A stretch of DNA of 64,000 nt from Paenirhizobium daejeonense. GTDB lineage: Bacteria; Pseudomonadota; Alphaproteobacteria; Rhizobiales; Rhizobiaceae. The DNA lies in contig NZ_JACLAL010000010.1 in assembly GCF_014280875.1 (NCBI RefSeq), forward strand, positions 7,501-71,500, read 5' to 3'. A model generated the notes under the pieces. The model had not been told where the DNA came from, ran no database searches, and saw only the letters and a program-made list of their open reading frames with translations. This document shows positions 44,236 to 53,398 of the stretch, piece after piece. Both the position numbers and the translations under genes were made by a program. The number at the start of each line of letters is the position of its first letter. Positions within the stretch are counted from its first letter, which is position 1.

Positions 44236-44694
44236 TCAGAAAGCCGTTCCCCGCGACAACAGCCAGCGCAACATCCGGGCGAGATCGCGTGCCACCCAGC
44301 CGGAATTGCGGCCTGAGGAGGCCGTAAGATCCATATCCTCGAAAAAACAGACAAGGCGGTGGTCGTCCACCGCAAGAAACGTCCAGCCGATCTGCTTGGC
44401 GCCGACAGTCGTCGCCCTGACCTTTTCGGCGAGGAAATCCGCCGGCGTCGACGGATCGGCGATAATCACCACATTGCAGCGGGTCGTGTTGGTGTAAACG
44501 TTGAGGAGCGCATCGACACAATCCTCCTGCGACACACGCAGCCAGCGTTCGTCGCGAGCAATGATGCTCACATGCTCGGGCGGTTTAGACGCCATGACTT
44601 CGAGACCGGCATCGACACAGGCCTGAGGCAGAACCATATCGAGCCAGGACTCGATCAACGCATATTCCGCCTCGTAGGCCTGCAGCAATTCCAT
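44236..44694 (-). CDS. Conserved hypothetical protein, 152 residues
   Basis: I do not recognise the family. The start at 44694 has GAGGGA close upstream, and the protein begins MELLQAYEAEY. It is soluble by appearance, with no signal peptide or membrane helix. Features are an acidic helical N terminus, a central VVIIADPSTPADFL strand-turn-helix, VDDHRLVCFFEDMD, and a C-terminal helix ending LARMLRWLLSRG. It lies 68 bp downstream of tonB on the same strand and may be the last gene of the exbB-exbD-tonB unit, or independent. Confidence 0.6.
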   Translation of the reverse strand: MELLQAYEAEYALIESWLDMVLPQACVDAGLEVMASKPPEHVSIIARDERWLRVSQEDCVDALLNVYTNTTRCNVVIIADPSTPADFLAEKVRATTVGAKQIGWTFLAVDDHRLVCFFEDMDLTASSGRNSGWVARDLARMLRWLLSRGTAF

Positions 44695-44762
44695 GAAATC
44701 CCTCGGGCTCCGTCGACAGCTAACCTGTACGACGCAGCGCAACATGGCAAGGGGTTTACTGC

Positions 44763-45707
44763 TTACCGGAGATTGAACCGAACCGGTGCAGTGATAGTCT
44801 TGTTGACACCCGGCGGCGGGGCCGGCACCGGAGATGCGCGACGGACCATCTCAACCACTTCCTGATCGAGCCGGGGGTATCCCGAGGAGCGAGACAGCGA
44901 CACCGATAGCACGTTGCCGGAATCATCGATCCGGAATCGTACATACGCAGTGCCTTCTTCACGGTTGCTGCGGGATTCGGATGGATAACGCTTGCGCCGC
45001 TCCAGATGCGACATCAGACGCGATTGCCATTTGGCCGGAGAGACGCTGCTGTTACCGCCGGTGCTCGTCTGCTGGGCCGCCGTACGGTTGGACTGCGTCG
45101 CATCGATACTGGCCTGCCGCGCGGCCTTCGACGCCGGTGGTTCCGGGGCCTGCTTCTTCTTCTCGACCTTCTTTTCCGGCTTTTTCTTGGGCTGATCCTC
45201 GAGCTTCTTCGGCTCCGGAGGACGAACGACGGGGATCGGCACGGCAACGTTTTCGAGTTGCGCCAAGACCTGCTGCTCGATCGGATCTATCTCTTCCACG
45301 ACTTCCGGCGGCGGCTCTTCAACAGGCTCCGGCAGGGGTTCCGGTTCCGGCGGCGGCAGTTCTTCAACCACTTCTTCCACCGGTTCGGGTGTCGGCTCCG
45401 GCTCGGGTTCCGGAGGAGGCTCTACAGCAGGTTCCGGTGGAGGCGTGATTGCGGCCGATTTGACTTCTTCGGCATCCACCTGATCGTCGACGACATCCTC
45501 TTCCTCAATATTTGCGGCTTCCGGCTCTGGCGCCATCTCGATCATGATCGCAGCCGGAGGAGCCGGATCGCCCAGGGGTTCCGGCGTCGACCGCATCAGA
45601 AAGGCGACAGCGCCCGCATGGGCGCTCGCCACCAGCACGGCGGCGGACGTCCACAGCAGCAGTTCACCGACAGCGAACCGAGACCTAAATCCGCCAGGGC
45701 CTGTCAT
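44763..45707 (-). CDS. tonB: Energy transducer TonB
   Basis: A 314-residue TonB. It has one N-terminal TM helix (LLLWTSAAVLVASAHAGAVAF), then a long Pro/Glu then Lys/Pro-rich rigid spacer (about 50-185) that spans the periplasm. The C-terminal TonB domain (about 225-314) contains MSHLERRKRYPSESRSNREE, VSLSRSSGYPRLDQEVVEM and RASPVPAPPP. It carries proton-motive energy from ExbB-ExbD to TonB-dependent outer-membrane receptors for siderophores, haem or B12. Its ATG overlaps the exbD stop (ATGA at 45704-45707 on the minus strand). No receptor gene is nearby. Confidence 0.93.
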   Translation of the reverse strand: MTGPGGFRSRFAVGELLLWTSAAVLVASAHAGAVAFLMRSTPEPLGDPAPPAAIMIEMAPEPEAANIEEEDVVDDQVDAEEVKSAAITPPPEPAVEPPPEPEPEPTPEPVEEVVEELPPPEPEPLPEPVEEPPPEVVEEIDPIEQQVLAQLENVAVPIPVVRPPEPKKLEDQPKKKPEKKVEKKKQAPEPPASKAARQASIDATQSNRTAAQQTSTGGNSSVSPAKWQSRLMSHLERRKRYPSESRSNREEGTAYVRFRIDDSGNVLSVSLSRSSGYPRLDQEVVEMVRRASPVPAPPPGVNKTITAPVRFNLR

Positions 45708-46195
45708 GGGGTCTGGCCTTCGGCAGGAACAGTCGGTGCGGCCGGGTTCGATGCAGCGGGCGCCTGTGCCGCTGGGAGCGTTTCAAGGCCGACCAAGGCG
45801 ATCTTCAGGTATCCGGCGTCACGCAGGAGGTTCATCACCTCCATGAACGCGCCGTAATCGACGGCCTTGTCGGCGCGCAGGAAGATGCGCGCATCCTTGT
45901 CGCCTTCAGTCAAACGGTCCAGGTTCGTGCCAAGAGCTTCGCGCACTACGGTCTCGTTGCCGAGCGCCAGCGACATGTCTTCCTTGAGCGTCACATAAAC
46001 CGGCTCATCGGGACGCTCCGCCGGCTTGGCGGTGGAGGCAGGCAGGTCGACGCTGACATCGACGGTGGCGAGCGGCGCCGCCACCATGAAGATGATCAGC
46101 AGCACGAGCATGACGTCGATGAACGGCGTGACGTTGATCTCGTGGCTTTCCTGGAGTTCGTCGCCGGAGTGGTTCTCGCGAATGCCGCCTGCCAT
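45704..46195 (-). CDS. exbD: TonB-system proton channel subunit ExbD
   Basis: A 163-residue single-pass inner-membrane protein. A cytoplasmic N terminus (ESHEINVTPFIDVMLVLLIIFMV) leads into the TM helix that carries the conserved protonatable Asp (FIDVML). The periplasmic part includes FLRADKAVDYGAFMEVMNLLRDAGY, the conserved ExbD/TolR fold. The C-terminal tail is Ala/Pro-rich and unusually long. It lies 5 bp after exbB and is coupled to tonB. Confidence 0.94.
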   Translation of the reverse strand: MAGGIRENHSGDELQESHEINVTPFIDVMLVLLIIFMVAAPLATVDVSVDLPASTAKPAERPDEPVYVTLKEDMSLALGNETVVREALGTNLDRLTEGDKDARIFLRADKAVDYGAFMEVMNLLRDAGYLKIALVGLETLPAAQAPAASNPAAPTVPAEGQTP

Positions 46196-46200
46196 CGTTC

Positions 46201-47349
46201 TTACTCCGCAGCAAACTTCACGCTGGCATTGTGACCGTCATTCGGCACCTTGCGGAAATCGAGGTCGCGGCTGACGAGCCGTTCGATGCCGGCCGCAGCA
46301 TCGGCCAGAAGCTGGCGATAGGCTGTCACGGAGCGTGCGAACATGTTGTAGATGATGACCGCGGGGATAGCGGCGACAAGGCCGATCGCGGTGGCCAGAA
46401 GCGCTTCAGCGATACCGGGCGCGACGACGGCAAGGTTGGTCGTGTTGGACTGGGAAATGCCGATGAAGGAATTCATGATGCCCCAGACCGTACCGAACAG
46501 GCCGACAAACGGAGCAACCGAACCGATGGTCGCAAGAACGCCCGTACCCTTGGCCATGTTGCGGCCCGCGCCGACCTCGATCCGCGCCAGAGCGGAGGAA
46601 ACGCGTTCCTTCACGCCCTCGCCGCCGGCATAATCGATGGCGGCATCCGAAAGCCGGACCTCGTGGTTGGCAGCGCGTACCATGCCGGCCACAACTCCAC
46701 CGCGTCTTTCGACATGCAAGAGTGCCTGCCCAAGCGTTGCGGCCTTGATAACTGCGCGCAGACCCTTCTTCGCACGGATGCGCGCGCCGGCAAGCTGCAG
46801 CGTCTTGACCAGCCAGACCGTCCAGGTGGCCAGCGAGGCAAGCGCCAGCGCGATCATCACGGACTTGACCACCCAGTCGGCAGCCATGAACATGCCGAAA
46901 GGCGAAAGATTGTGCGGGAGATCTGCGCGCGGAGCGGCTTCAACGGGGGTAGCTTCAACCGGAGCCGACGCCGTCGGCTCGACAGCCGCTGGGGTAGCAT
47001 CCTGAGCGACAGGCTGCGGGGTCGTCGGCTGCTCGGCTCTAACCGGTTGGGCGGCAACAGGAGCAGCTTGTTCAGCAGTAGCAACGGGCGCGGCATCGGA
47101 AGCGACCGGGGTGTCCGGAGCGGCAGAAACCGGAGTCTCCCGTGCATCCGACGGGCTCGGAGCAGAAGTATCGACGCTTGCAACAGGCGCGGCGGGGACA
47201 GGCGCTGGAGCAACCTGAGTTGCAGCGGGGGCTTCCGGAGCCGCAACAACGGGAGCCGTCTCCTGAGCAACGACCGGCTGCGCGGCGAGGATCATCATGC
47301 AGGCCGCAAAGGCGGCAGCGGCGGAAGGTCCCGAATGACGAAGAAACAC
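46201..47349 (-). CDS. exbB: TonB-system proton channel subunit ExbB, with N-terminal Pro/Ala-rich region
   Basis: About 382 residues. I place the start at GTG 47349 because AAAGGAG lies 7 bp upstream and it gives a clean signal sequence (SAAAAFAACMMILAAQPVVAQ). The frame is open further, to 47574, without ribosome-binding site or similarity. After the signal comes a roughly 110-residue Ala/Pro/Val-rich periplasmic stretch, then the ExbB core with three TM helices, including GSVAPFVGLFGTVWGIMNSF and LLATAIGLVAAIPAVIIYN. The long N-terminal extension is characteristic of alphaproteobacterial ExbB. It forms the pentameric channel with ExbD. A promoter candidate lies at 47430-47458. Confidence 0.9.
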   Translation of the reverse strand: MFLRHSGPSAAAAFAACMMILAAQPVVAQETAPVVAAPEAPAATQVAPAPVPAAPVASVDTSAPSPSDARETPVSAAPDTPVASDAAPVATAEQAAPVAAQPVRAEQPTTPQPVAQDATPAAVEPTASAPVEATPVEAAPRADLPHNLSPFGMFMAADWVVKSVMIALALASLATWTVWLVKTLQLAGARIRAKKGLRAVIKAATLGQALLHVERRGGVVAGMVRAANHEVRLSDAAIDYAGGEGVKERVSSALARIEVGAGRNMAKGTGVLATIGSVAPFVGLFGTVWGIMNSFIGISQSNTTNLAVVAPGIAEALLATAIGLVAAIPAVIIYNMFARSVTAYRQLLADAAAGIERLVSRDLDFRKVPNDGHNASVKFAAE

Positions 47350-47682
47350 TGGGAACTCCTTTTGGCAATGACTGAACAGGGCGAGACAGCCCTGCCCGCT
47401 TGGGATCGGGTGGGCTGCGACTTCGTCTTCGATAGTAAACTTGACTTCTTTTGACAAGTAATAAACCAAGTTCTGCGGAAAAAACCGGACAAAAAGACAC
47501 AGGAAATCGAAGGCGCGCACACAAAATCTCTCCGCGTGGCATGAGGGCGCCGATAGACGCCAGCCGCGAGCCATACGTCGATTTGATCGTTATCAAGGCA
47601 GCGATTGCCGAGATGATTATGCTGCACAACATCCAGAGCGTTTCTGGCAATTATGGAAGCTATTGTGGCACGGGAGGCCTTC
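47350..47682. other. 333-bp divergent intergenic region, exbB / ppsA
   Basis: No gene is supported. It carries the exbB promoter (below) and must carry the ppsA promoter, which I could not place with confidence. I looked for an Irr (ICE) box or a RirA-type iron-responsive operator and saw no convincing match. Confidence 0.5.
47430..47458 (-). promoter_or_regulatory. Candidate promoter of exbB-exbD-tonB
   Basis: On the minus strand CTTGTC (47458-47453), 17-bp spacer, CTATCG (47435-47430), close to the rhizobial consensus CTTGAC-N17-CTATAT. It predicts a leader of about 75 nt before the GTG at 47349, which also supports the short ExbB start. Confidence 0.5.
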
Positions 47683-50076
47683 ATGTCCGCAAAGTTGCAA
47701 ACCATTGCATGGTTCGAAAACCTCAATCGCGGGGATGTCCCCAAAGTGGGCGGCAAGAACGCTTCACTAGGAGAGATGGTCCGGACCCTGGCCGCAAAGG
47801 GCATCCGGGTGCCTCCGGGATTTGCCACCACGGCTGACGCCTATTGGGACTATGTCGAGGCCAACAAGCTGAGGGACCGGATGACCGCGCTTCTCGCGGA
47901 ATGGGAGGCGGGCAAGGCGACGCTTGCCGAAACCGGCCAGGCGATCCGCAATATCTTCCTGAAGGGCGATTGGCCCGGTGAAACCGAAGCCGCGATCCGT
48001 GCCGCCTATCGCGAGCTTTCGAAACGTGCCGGGCTCGATGAGGTCGAGGTTGCCGTGCGCTCCAGTGCCACGGCAGAAGACCTGCCGGATGCGAGCTTCG
48101 CCGGCCAACAGGAAACCTTCCTGAACATCAAGGGCGAGGCTGCTCTGATCGATGCCTGCCGCCGCTGCTATGCCTCGCTGTTTACCGACCGCGCCATCAG
48201 CTACCGCAAGGCCAAGGGTTTCGACCACATGAAGGTCGCGCTTTCCATCGGCGTGCAGCGCATGGTCCGCTCCGATATTGGCGGCTCGGGCGTCATGTTC
48301 TCCATCGATACCGAAACCGGCTTCGACAAGGTGGTGCTGATCAACGCCGCCTGGGGTCTGGGTGAAAACGTCGTGCAGGGCGCCGTCGATCCGGACGAAT
48401 ACCAGGTATTCAAGCCTCTGCTGGCCGACGCCGCGTTGAAGCCGCTGATCGAGAAGAAGAAGGGCGCCAAGGCGATCAAGATGATCTACGCGACCGGCGA
48501 GAAACCGACGCGCAACGTGCCGACATCCAAGGCCGAACGCGCGGCCTATGTGCTGAGCGAACCGGAAATCCTCGATCTCGCCCGCTGGGCCGTCATCATC
48601 GAGGCGCATTACGGCTGCCCCATGGATATGGAATGGGCGCGCGACGGAAAGACGGGCGAGATGTTCATCGTTCAGGCCCGCCCGGAAACCGTTCAGGCTC
48701 GGCGTGGCGCCGGCGTCTTCAAGTCCTACAGCATCAACAACAAGGGCAAGGTGCTGGCGAAGGGACTTTCGATCGGCGATGCGGTGGCCAGCGGACAGGT
48801 TTGCCTCATCGAAAGCGTCAGGGACATCGACCAGTTCATCGATGGCTCCATTCTCGTCACCCAGACCACCGACCCCGACTGGGTGCCGATCATGAAACGG
48901 GCCGCGGCAATCGTGACGGATCACGGCGGGCGCACCTCGCATGCGGCTATCGTCAGCCGCGAACTCGGCCTGCCGGCCGTGGTCGGCACGGGCAACGCCA
49001 CTGAATTGCTTCACAGCGGCGAGGAGGTAACGATCTCCTGCGCCGAAGGCGATGAAGGCTTCGTCTACGAGGGCATTGCGGACTATGCGGTCAGGGAACT
49101 CGATGTCAGCGATCTGCCCGCAACCCGCACGCAGGTCATGCTCAATCTCGCCAATCCCGGCTCCGCCTTCCGCTGGTGGCGTATGCCCTCCGATGGCATC
49201 GGTCTTGCCCGCATGGAATTCGTCGTCAGCAATGCAATCCGGGTCCATCCCATGGCGCTCGTCCATTTCGACCGCCTGAAGGACGAGGCAGCCAAGGCCG
49301 AAATCGCCGCGCTGACCGCCGGCTACGACGACAAGACCGATTACTTCGTCGACAAGCTCGCCCGTGGCCTTGCCCGCCTTGCAGCCGCTGTCTACCCGAA
49401 GCCGGTGATCGTTCGCATGAGCGACTTCAAGACCAACGAATATGCCGGTCTTCTGGGCGGTGCGGAATTCGAGCCGGACGAGGAAAACCCGATGATCGGC
49501 TTTCGCGGGGCATCACGCTATTATTCGCCGCGGTACCGGGAGGGCTTCTCGCTCGAGTGCAAGGCAATCAGGCGGCTGCGCGACGAGATGGGCTTCACCA
49601 ATGTCGTCGTCATGATCCCATTCTGCCGCTCGGTCGGAGAAGCGGACAAGGTGCTTGCCGTGATGGAGGAGAATGGCCTGAAGCGCGGTGAAAACGGCTT
49701 GCAGGTCTATGTGATGTGCGAGATCCCCTCCAACGTCATCCTGGCCGCCAAGTTTGCCGACCGCTTCGACGGCTTCTCCATCGGCTCGAACGACCTCACC
49801 CAGCTGACCCTCGGTGTCGATCGCGATTCCGGCGAACTGGCCGATCTGTTCGATGAGCAGGACGAAGCCGTGAAATGGATGATCGAGAAGGTCATTGCGG
49901 AAGCCAACAAGGCCGGGGCCAAGATAGGCCTTTGCGGTCAGGCTCCGAGCGACCATCCGGAATTCGCCGAGTTTCTGGTGAAATGCGGCATCGACTCCAT
50001 GTCCGTGAGCCCGGACAGCTTCATGGAGGTGAAGCGCAAGGTAGCGGAAACCGAAGCCGCTCTCGGACTTCGTTGA
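47683..50076 (+). CDS. ppsA: Phosphoenolpyruvate synthase
   Basis: PEP synthase (pyruvate, water dikinase) makes PEP from pyruvate with ATP to AMP conversion, for gluconeogenesis. From ATG 47683 (GGGAGG five bases upstream) it is 797 residues. The ATP-grasp domain (about 10-350) has GGKNASLGEM and VRSSATAEDLPDASFAGQQE. The swivelling phosphohistidine domain has TDHGGRTSHAAIVSRE with the catalytic His. The C-terminal PEP/pyruvate TIM barrel has FCRSVGEADKV, GFSIGSNDLTQLTLGVDRD and IGLCGQAPSD. An in-frame ATG ten codons earlier is less well placed. It is convergent with a PfkB kinase gene. Confidence 0.94.
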   Translation: MSAKLQTIAWFENLNRGDVPKVGGKNASLGEMVRTLAAKGIRVPPGFATTADAYWDYVEANKLRDRMTALLAEWEAGKATLAETGQAIRNIFLKGDWPGETEAAIRAAYRELSKRAGLDEVEVAVRSSATAEDLPDASFAGQQETFLNIKGEAALIDACRRCYASLFTDRAISYRKAKGFDHMKVALSIGVQRMVRSDIGGSGVMFSIDTETGFDKVVLINAAWGLGENVVQGAVDPDEYQVFKPLLADAALKPLIEKKKGAKAIKMIYATGEKPTRNVPTSKAERAAYVLSEPEILDLARWAVIIEAHYGCPMDMEWARDGKTGEMFIVQARPETVQARRGAGVFKSYSINNKGKVLAKGLSIGDAVASGQVCLIESVRDIDQFIDGSILVTQTTDPDWVPIMKRAAAIVTDHGGRTSHAAIVSRELGLPAVVGTGNATELLHSGEEVTISCAEGDEGFVYEGIADYAVRELDVSDLPATRTQVMLNLANPGSAFRWWRMPSDGIGLARMEFVVSNAIRVHPMALVHFDRLKDEAAKAEIAALTAGYDDKTDYFVDKLARGLARLAAAVYPKPVIVRMSDFKTNEYAGLLGGAEFEPDEENPMIGFRGASRYYSPRYREGFSLECKAIRRLRDEMGFTNVVVMIPFCRSVGEADKVLAVMEENGLKRGENGLQVYVMCEIPSNVILAAKFADRFDGFSIGSNDLTQLTLGVDRDSGELADLFDEQDEAVKWMIEKVIAEANKAGAKIGLCGQAPSDHPEFAEFLVKCGIDSMSVSPDSFMEVKRKVAETEAALGLR

Positions 50077-50097
50077 GTGGGCCTCTGATCAAATAGA

Positions 50098-50121
50098 ACG
50101 GACGGAAGTATTTCCGTCCGT
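50098..50121. terminator. Terminator between ppsA and pfkB-like gene
   Basis: ACGGACGGAA, loop GTAT, TTCCGTCCGT: a perfect 10-bp stem. It is flanked by CTCATT on the right and, on the minus strand, TTCTATTT, so it could serve both convergent genes. Confidence 0.7.
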
Positions 50122-50157
50122 CTCATTAACAGGGCTCGCGAGCACTTACGGGGGACG

Positions 50158-51081
50158 TCAGCCCCTGTGGGCGTCGTAGAGACCCAGAATATCCGCCTGC
50201 CGGCAGAGCTCGGTGCCCGATGTCATCACCGCCGCGGCACCAGCCGCCATGCCGAGACGGAAGGCGTCGACGATATCACGCCCCTCGGACAACGACCATG
50301 TCATGCCCGCCACGAAGCTATCGCCCGCGCCGACGGCCGATTGCACCGTGACCTTGATTGCGGGAACGCGCGTGATGCTGTCAGCACTGACCAGAACCGC
50401 CCCGTCGGCACCGAGTGTTACGGCGATATACTGCGCGGCACCGCGATGGATGACTTCCTGAGCCGCGGGGCCAACGCTTTCGTGATCCAGCTTGCGTCCG
50501 ACGAGCCCTTCCAGCTCGCCAAGGCTCGGTTTCACCAGAAAGACATGGCAGCTTGCAAGTGTTTCGCGAAGCGCATCGCCCGATGTATCCAGCACGAAGC
50601 GCTGGCCCTTCCGCTGGGCGATCTCGGCCATGCGAAGATAGGTATCCATCGGCACACCGCGCGGCAGGCTGCCGCTGGCGACGATGTAATCCGCATCGGT
50701 GGTTTCGAGCAGATCGAAGACCGGCGCCAGCTCCGCTTCGCTGACCAGCGGCCCCTCGGGCACGAAGCGGTATTCGAGATTGGTCGAAAGCTCATGCACA
50801 TTGTAGGCGACCCGTACCGGATCATGGATCTTCATCACATGCTGCCGGATGCCGAGCGGCCGCAGCATGGTTTCCAGCAGTTCCCCCGTCGCTCCGCCGG
50901 AAAGATAAAGCAGTTCGCAACGACCGCCGAGTTCGACGATGATGCGCGCGACATTGATGCCACCACCGCCCGCATGCTGGCGCTGGTTATGCGTACGGGT
51001 CTTGTGCGTGTGACGCACTTCGTCCGCATCGCTGGAAATATCGATAGCGGGATTGAGTGCGATGGAGAGAATTTTCGACAT
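50158..51081 (-). CDS. pfkB: PfkB-family hexose-phosphate kinase (phosphofructokinase II-like)
   Basis: A 307-residue ribokinase-fold sugar kinase. The substrate-binding HAGGGGINVARIIVELGG and C-terminal SAVGAGDSFVAGM, which holds the anion hole and catalytic Asp, are intact. The opening ILSIALNPAIDIS is typical of PfkB/FruK/LacC rather than ribokinase. Phosphofructokinase-2, 1-phosphofructokinase or tagatose-6-phosphate kinase activity is possible; no fru or tag operon partner is present. The start is taken at ATG 51081, though an in-frame ATG at 51123 with GGAACGG nearby is possible. Convergence with ppsA is suggestive of sugar metabolism but not proof. Confidence 0.82.
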   Translation of the reverse strand: MSKILSIALNPAIDISSDADEVRHTHKTRTHNQRQHAGGGGINVARIIVELGGRCELLYLSGGATGELLETMLRPLGIRQHVMKIHDPVRVAYNVHELSTNLEYRFVPEGPLVSEAELAPVFDLLETTDADYIVASGSLPRGVPMDTYLRMAEIAQRKGQRFVLDTSGDALRETLASCHVFLVKPSLGELEGLVGRKLDHESVGPAAQEVIHRGAAQYIAVTLGADGAVLVSADSITRVPAIKVTVQSAVGAGDSFVAGMTWSLSEGRDIVDAFRLGMAAGAAAVMTSGTELCRQADILGLYDAHRG

Positions 51082-51189
51082 GCCCGAATCTACCGTTCCA
51101 ATATGACAAATCAAATAAAACAACCCGGACGATAAAACGCTTGCCCGGCCGATCCGGTATAACCGCCCAGCACGCCTCGTTCAACGCTT

Positions 51190-51882
51190 CTAAAGACTGG
51201 GGGGAGAAGCAACCCAGCCGCCATCGCCGCTTCGAACCAGAAGCGGCGTCGAGAATGCACCGACCACGCGCTCGGGCCATTGAGCACCAACCGCCGCTAT
51301 GGCGCTTCGCCAGCGGTCCGTCTGCAGCATGGCCGCCCCGACCGCAACCGGCTCGACGCCGACCGCCGCAAGCAGGGAAAGCCCCGCAGCCATGGAAGCG
51401 CCGCTCGACATCACGTCGTCGATCAGCACGACCCGGCCCCCCTGGATGAGAGGCAACATGCGGGGATCAACATAAAGCCGCTTCTGCTGGTTCGGCGTGG
51501 TGATCGAGGTCAGCGGAACGGACAACTCGTCCTCGTACCAGAACTTGCGCGAGGTCCCGAGCGGCACATAACGCGTATGCCCGAGGGCCTCAGCAACGGC
51601 AGCGGCAAGTGTCAGGCCGAGCGTCGGAAGTCCGACTATAACTTCCGGCCGATAGGCTTCGAGCTTGGTGGCGAGATCTCCGGCAAGGGCGCGCAACACG
51701 GCAAAGCTTGCCTGATTGACTATCAGTGAGGCAATCCCGTACCGCCCGTCCGCAAGCGCGCGTATCGGCAGGAGCATCTGCCGGCCATCGTCGAGCGTAG
51801 CTGGAAAGCGCGCCTCATGCGGCCCGGAAGGATCGAAACTGCGGGCCGCATGAATGTCCTGCCAAAAGTCGTGGGGCTGCAT
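51190..51882 (-). CDS. Type I phosphoribosyltransferase-like protein
   Basis: A 230-residue protein with the type I PRTase PRPP loop VVLIDDVMSSGASMA and an upstream VGLPTLGLTLAAAVAEALG substrate/pyrophosphate loop. Start ATG 51882 has AAGGA eight bases upstream; the frame is open 27 codons beyond without a site. It does not carry clear orotate-, adenine- or hypoxanthine-specific features, so it could be a purine/pyrimidine salvage enzyme or a PurR-like ligand-binding protein. It is divergent from riboflavin synthase and follows no operon partner. Confidence 0.75.
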   Translation of the reverse strand: MQPHDFWQDIHAARSFDPSGPHEARFPATLDDGRQMLLPIRALADGRYGIASLIVNQASFAVLRALAGDLATKLEAYRPEVIVGLPTLGLTLAAAVAEALGHTRYVPLGTSRKFWYEDELSVPLTSITTPNQQKRLYVDPRMLPLIQGGRVVLIDDVMSSGASMAAGLSLLAAVGVEPVAVGAAMLQTDRWRSAIAAVGAQWPERVVGAFSTPLLVRSGDGGWVASPPSL

Positions 51883-52102
51883 CGGAGATGTCCTTCCATG
51901 TGGTTCGGTCGCCGGGCCTTCTTTCGCTTCATCGCAAAGCAGGCCCCGATTTGCAATTCGCAAAGGGCTCCAACGGGACCGTTCAGAAAATCTTGACGCA
52001 GCGTCCCGATTTCGCAGTTGTCTTTGAGCGAGCAGACATTACGTTTGTGAGGATTTCGCGAAAGTTCCGGCGGTCGTGCCGAGGAAACACACAGGATTGG
52101 CA

Positions 52103-52729
52103 ATGTATACCGGTATCGTTCAGACCGTGGCCCCCGTCACCGACATCATCCGACATGACGGTTACACCACGCTCTCCGTCGAACTTCCCGAACACCTGCT
52201 CGAGGACCTGCAGATCGGCGGCAGCGTTTCGGTGGAAGGCGTCTGCCTCTCGGCAACCTCGATCAGCGGCAACACCGTGACCTTCGACGCCATGGATGCG
52301 ACCCTCTCGCGCACCAATCTCGGCACACTGCATCAGGGCGATGACGTCAACATCGAGCGCTCGGCCAAGCCGACCGATGAGAACGGTGGACACGCCATCG
52401 CCGGTCATATCGCGACGACCGCGAAGCTGGTGGATGCGAAGATGGAAATGCCCGGCGCCTTCATCCGCTTTGCCGTTCCGGAGGAATGGGCGAAATACGT
52501 CTTTCCGCGTGGTTTTCTCGCGGTCAACGGCGCAAGCCTGACAGTTGCCGATGCAGACCGGAACGAGTTCACCATCAACCTCATTCCCGAAACGCTGCGC
52601 CAGACCACATTCCCGCGCTACAAGCCGGGCGACGAACTGAACATCGAGGTCGATCACCAGACCATGGTGATGGTCGACGTAGTGGAGCGGACTCTGACCC
52701 GTCTCCTGGATCAGCGCCGTCCGGCCTGA
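52103..52729 (+). CDS. ribE: Riboflavin synthase (alpha subunit)
   Basis: A 208-residue enzyme that dismutates two 6,7-dimethyl-8-ribityllumazines to riboflavin and the pyrimidinedione. It has two tandem lumazine-binding barrels. The first begins MYTGIVQ and holds GGSVSVEGVCLSATS; the second begins about residue 100 (GGHAIAGHI) and holds AVNGASLTVADAD. ATG 52103 follows CAGGA; an open nine-codon extension has no site. It resembles E. coli RibE more than the shorter firmicute forms. It is separate from other rib genes, and no FMN riboswitch is visible upstream. Confidence 0.88.
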   Translation: MYTGIVQTVAPVTDIIRHDGYTTLSVELPEHLLEDLQIGGSVSVEGVCLSATSISGNTVTFDAMDATLSRTNLGTLHQGDDVNIERSAKPTDENGGHAIAGHIATTAKLVDAKMEMPGAFIRFAVPEEWAKYVFPRGFLAVNGASLTVADADRNEFTINLIPETLRQTTFPRYKPGDELNIEVDHQTMVMVDVVERTLTRLLDQRRPA

Positions 52730-52744
52730 TCCTCACGCCGATCC

Positions 52745-53140
52745 CTAGTGACTGGCCCTCAGGGAGAACCAGGGCCGGTCGCCGATCAGCGAAATCAGAA
52801 CCTTCAGATAATCCGCCGGCTTTTGCGCACAGAGGTGAAGCGGAATGCCTTTTGCCGCAATTTCCGACAGCGGCGAACCCGACACGATGCGGAAGGGAAC
52901 GCCCGATCGCTGCAATCGCTCCACGACAGGTGTGACGGCGCCATCGCGGACATGGAAATCGAGGATAGCCGCCGAGATCCGCTCGTGATCCAGCACATCG
53001 AGTGCATCTGCCACCGTTTCCACGGTCATCACGTTCACGCCCGCGCGGGCAACGCTTTCAGCGGCGTCCATGGAAATCAACACATCGTCCTCGACAATCA
53101 GGACAGTATCGGCCTCTAGTGCTTCTGCGTTTAGCTGCAT
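52745..53140 (-). CDS. Single-domain response regulator (receiver only)
   Basis: A 131-residue CheY-like receiver with no output domain. The acidic pocket is in VLIVEDDVLIS (Asp18, Asp19), the phosphoacceptor is Asp61 in AAILDFHV, and the conserved lysine is Lys107 in CAQKPADYL. Such rhizobial receivers often act as phosphate sinks or in stress phosphorelays. Its upstream region contains CGAAC-N16-CGTT on the minus strand, one base from the EcfG consensus. It is divergent from a small gene with a perfect EcfG promoter. Confidence 0.88.
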   Translation of the reverse strand: MQLNAEALEADTVLIVEDDVLISMDAAESVARAGVNVMTVETVADALDVLDHERISAAILDFHVRDGAVTPVVERLQRSGVPFRIVSGSPLSEIAAKGIPLHLCAQKPADYLKVLISLIGDRPWFSLRASH

Positions 53141-53162
53141 CGTTTGTCTCCTTTTGCGACAG

Positions 53163-53187
53163 AACGCAGTTCGCCCGGTATTGTTCG
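53163..53187 (-). promoter_or_regulatory. Near-consensus EcfG (general stress sigma) promoter for the receiver gene
   Basis: On the minus strand CGAAC, 16 bp, CGTT; consensus GGAAC-N16/17-CGTT, one mismatch. It lies 23-47 bp upstream of the response-regulator start. Confidence 0.4.
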
Positions 53188-53250
53188 GTTTTCCATAAAT
53201 TCATGTCGTTTTTGGTTAATGAATCCCTTCTTTTCCAAGCTTCTCTCCTC

Positions 53251-53275
53251 GGAACATTGAGGACCTTCAAACGTT
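53251..53275 (+). promoter_or_regulatory. EcfG/RpoE2-type promoter
   Basis: GGAAC (53251-53255), 16-bp spacer, CGTT (53272-53275): an exact match to the alphaproteobacterial general-stress sigma factor consensus. It drives the small gene at 53399 with a leader of about 115 nt. Confidence 0.65.
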
Positions 53276-53398
53276 GTAGTTCTTGGGAAAAGTTCTTCCG
53301 GAAAAGCTCCTAGGTTTAACTCCGGAATATCTTCACAACGATGAGAGCCGCTTCGGCGTTTCCATTTTCGCCGAGGCGCTCCAGAAGGGAGAAAGGCG

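Noticed and set aside
45180..45560. Low-complexity repeat tract on the minus strand
   Set aside because: It encodes the Pro/Glu/Lys-rich spacer of TonB; a normal protein feature, not a DNA repeat locus.
47350..47574. Longer ExbB N terminus
   Set aside because: It would precede the signal peptide, has no ribosome-binding site, and spans the best promoter candidate (47430-47458).
47767..49266. 499-codon minus-strand frame inside ppsA
   Set aside because: Shadow of a strongly conserved gene.
51883..52102. FMN riboswitch upstream of riboflavin synthase
   Set aside because: None of the conserved FMN-element segments could be found in the 220-bp gap.
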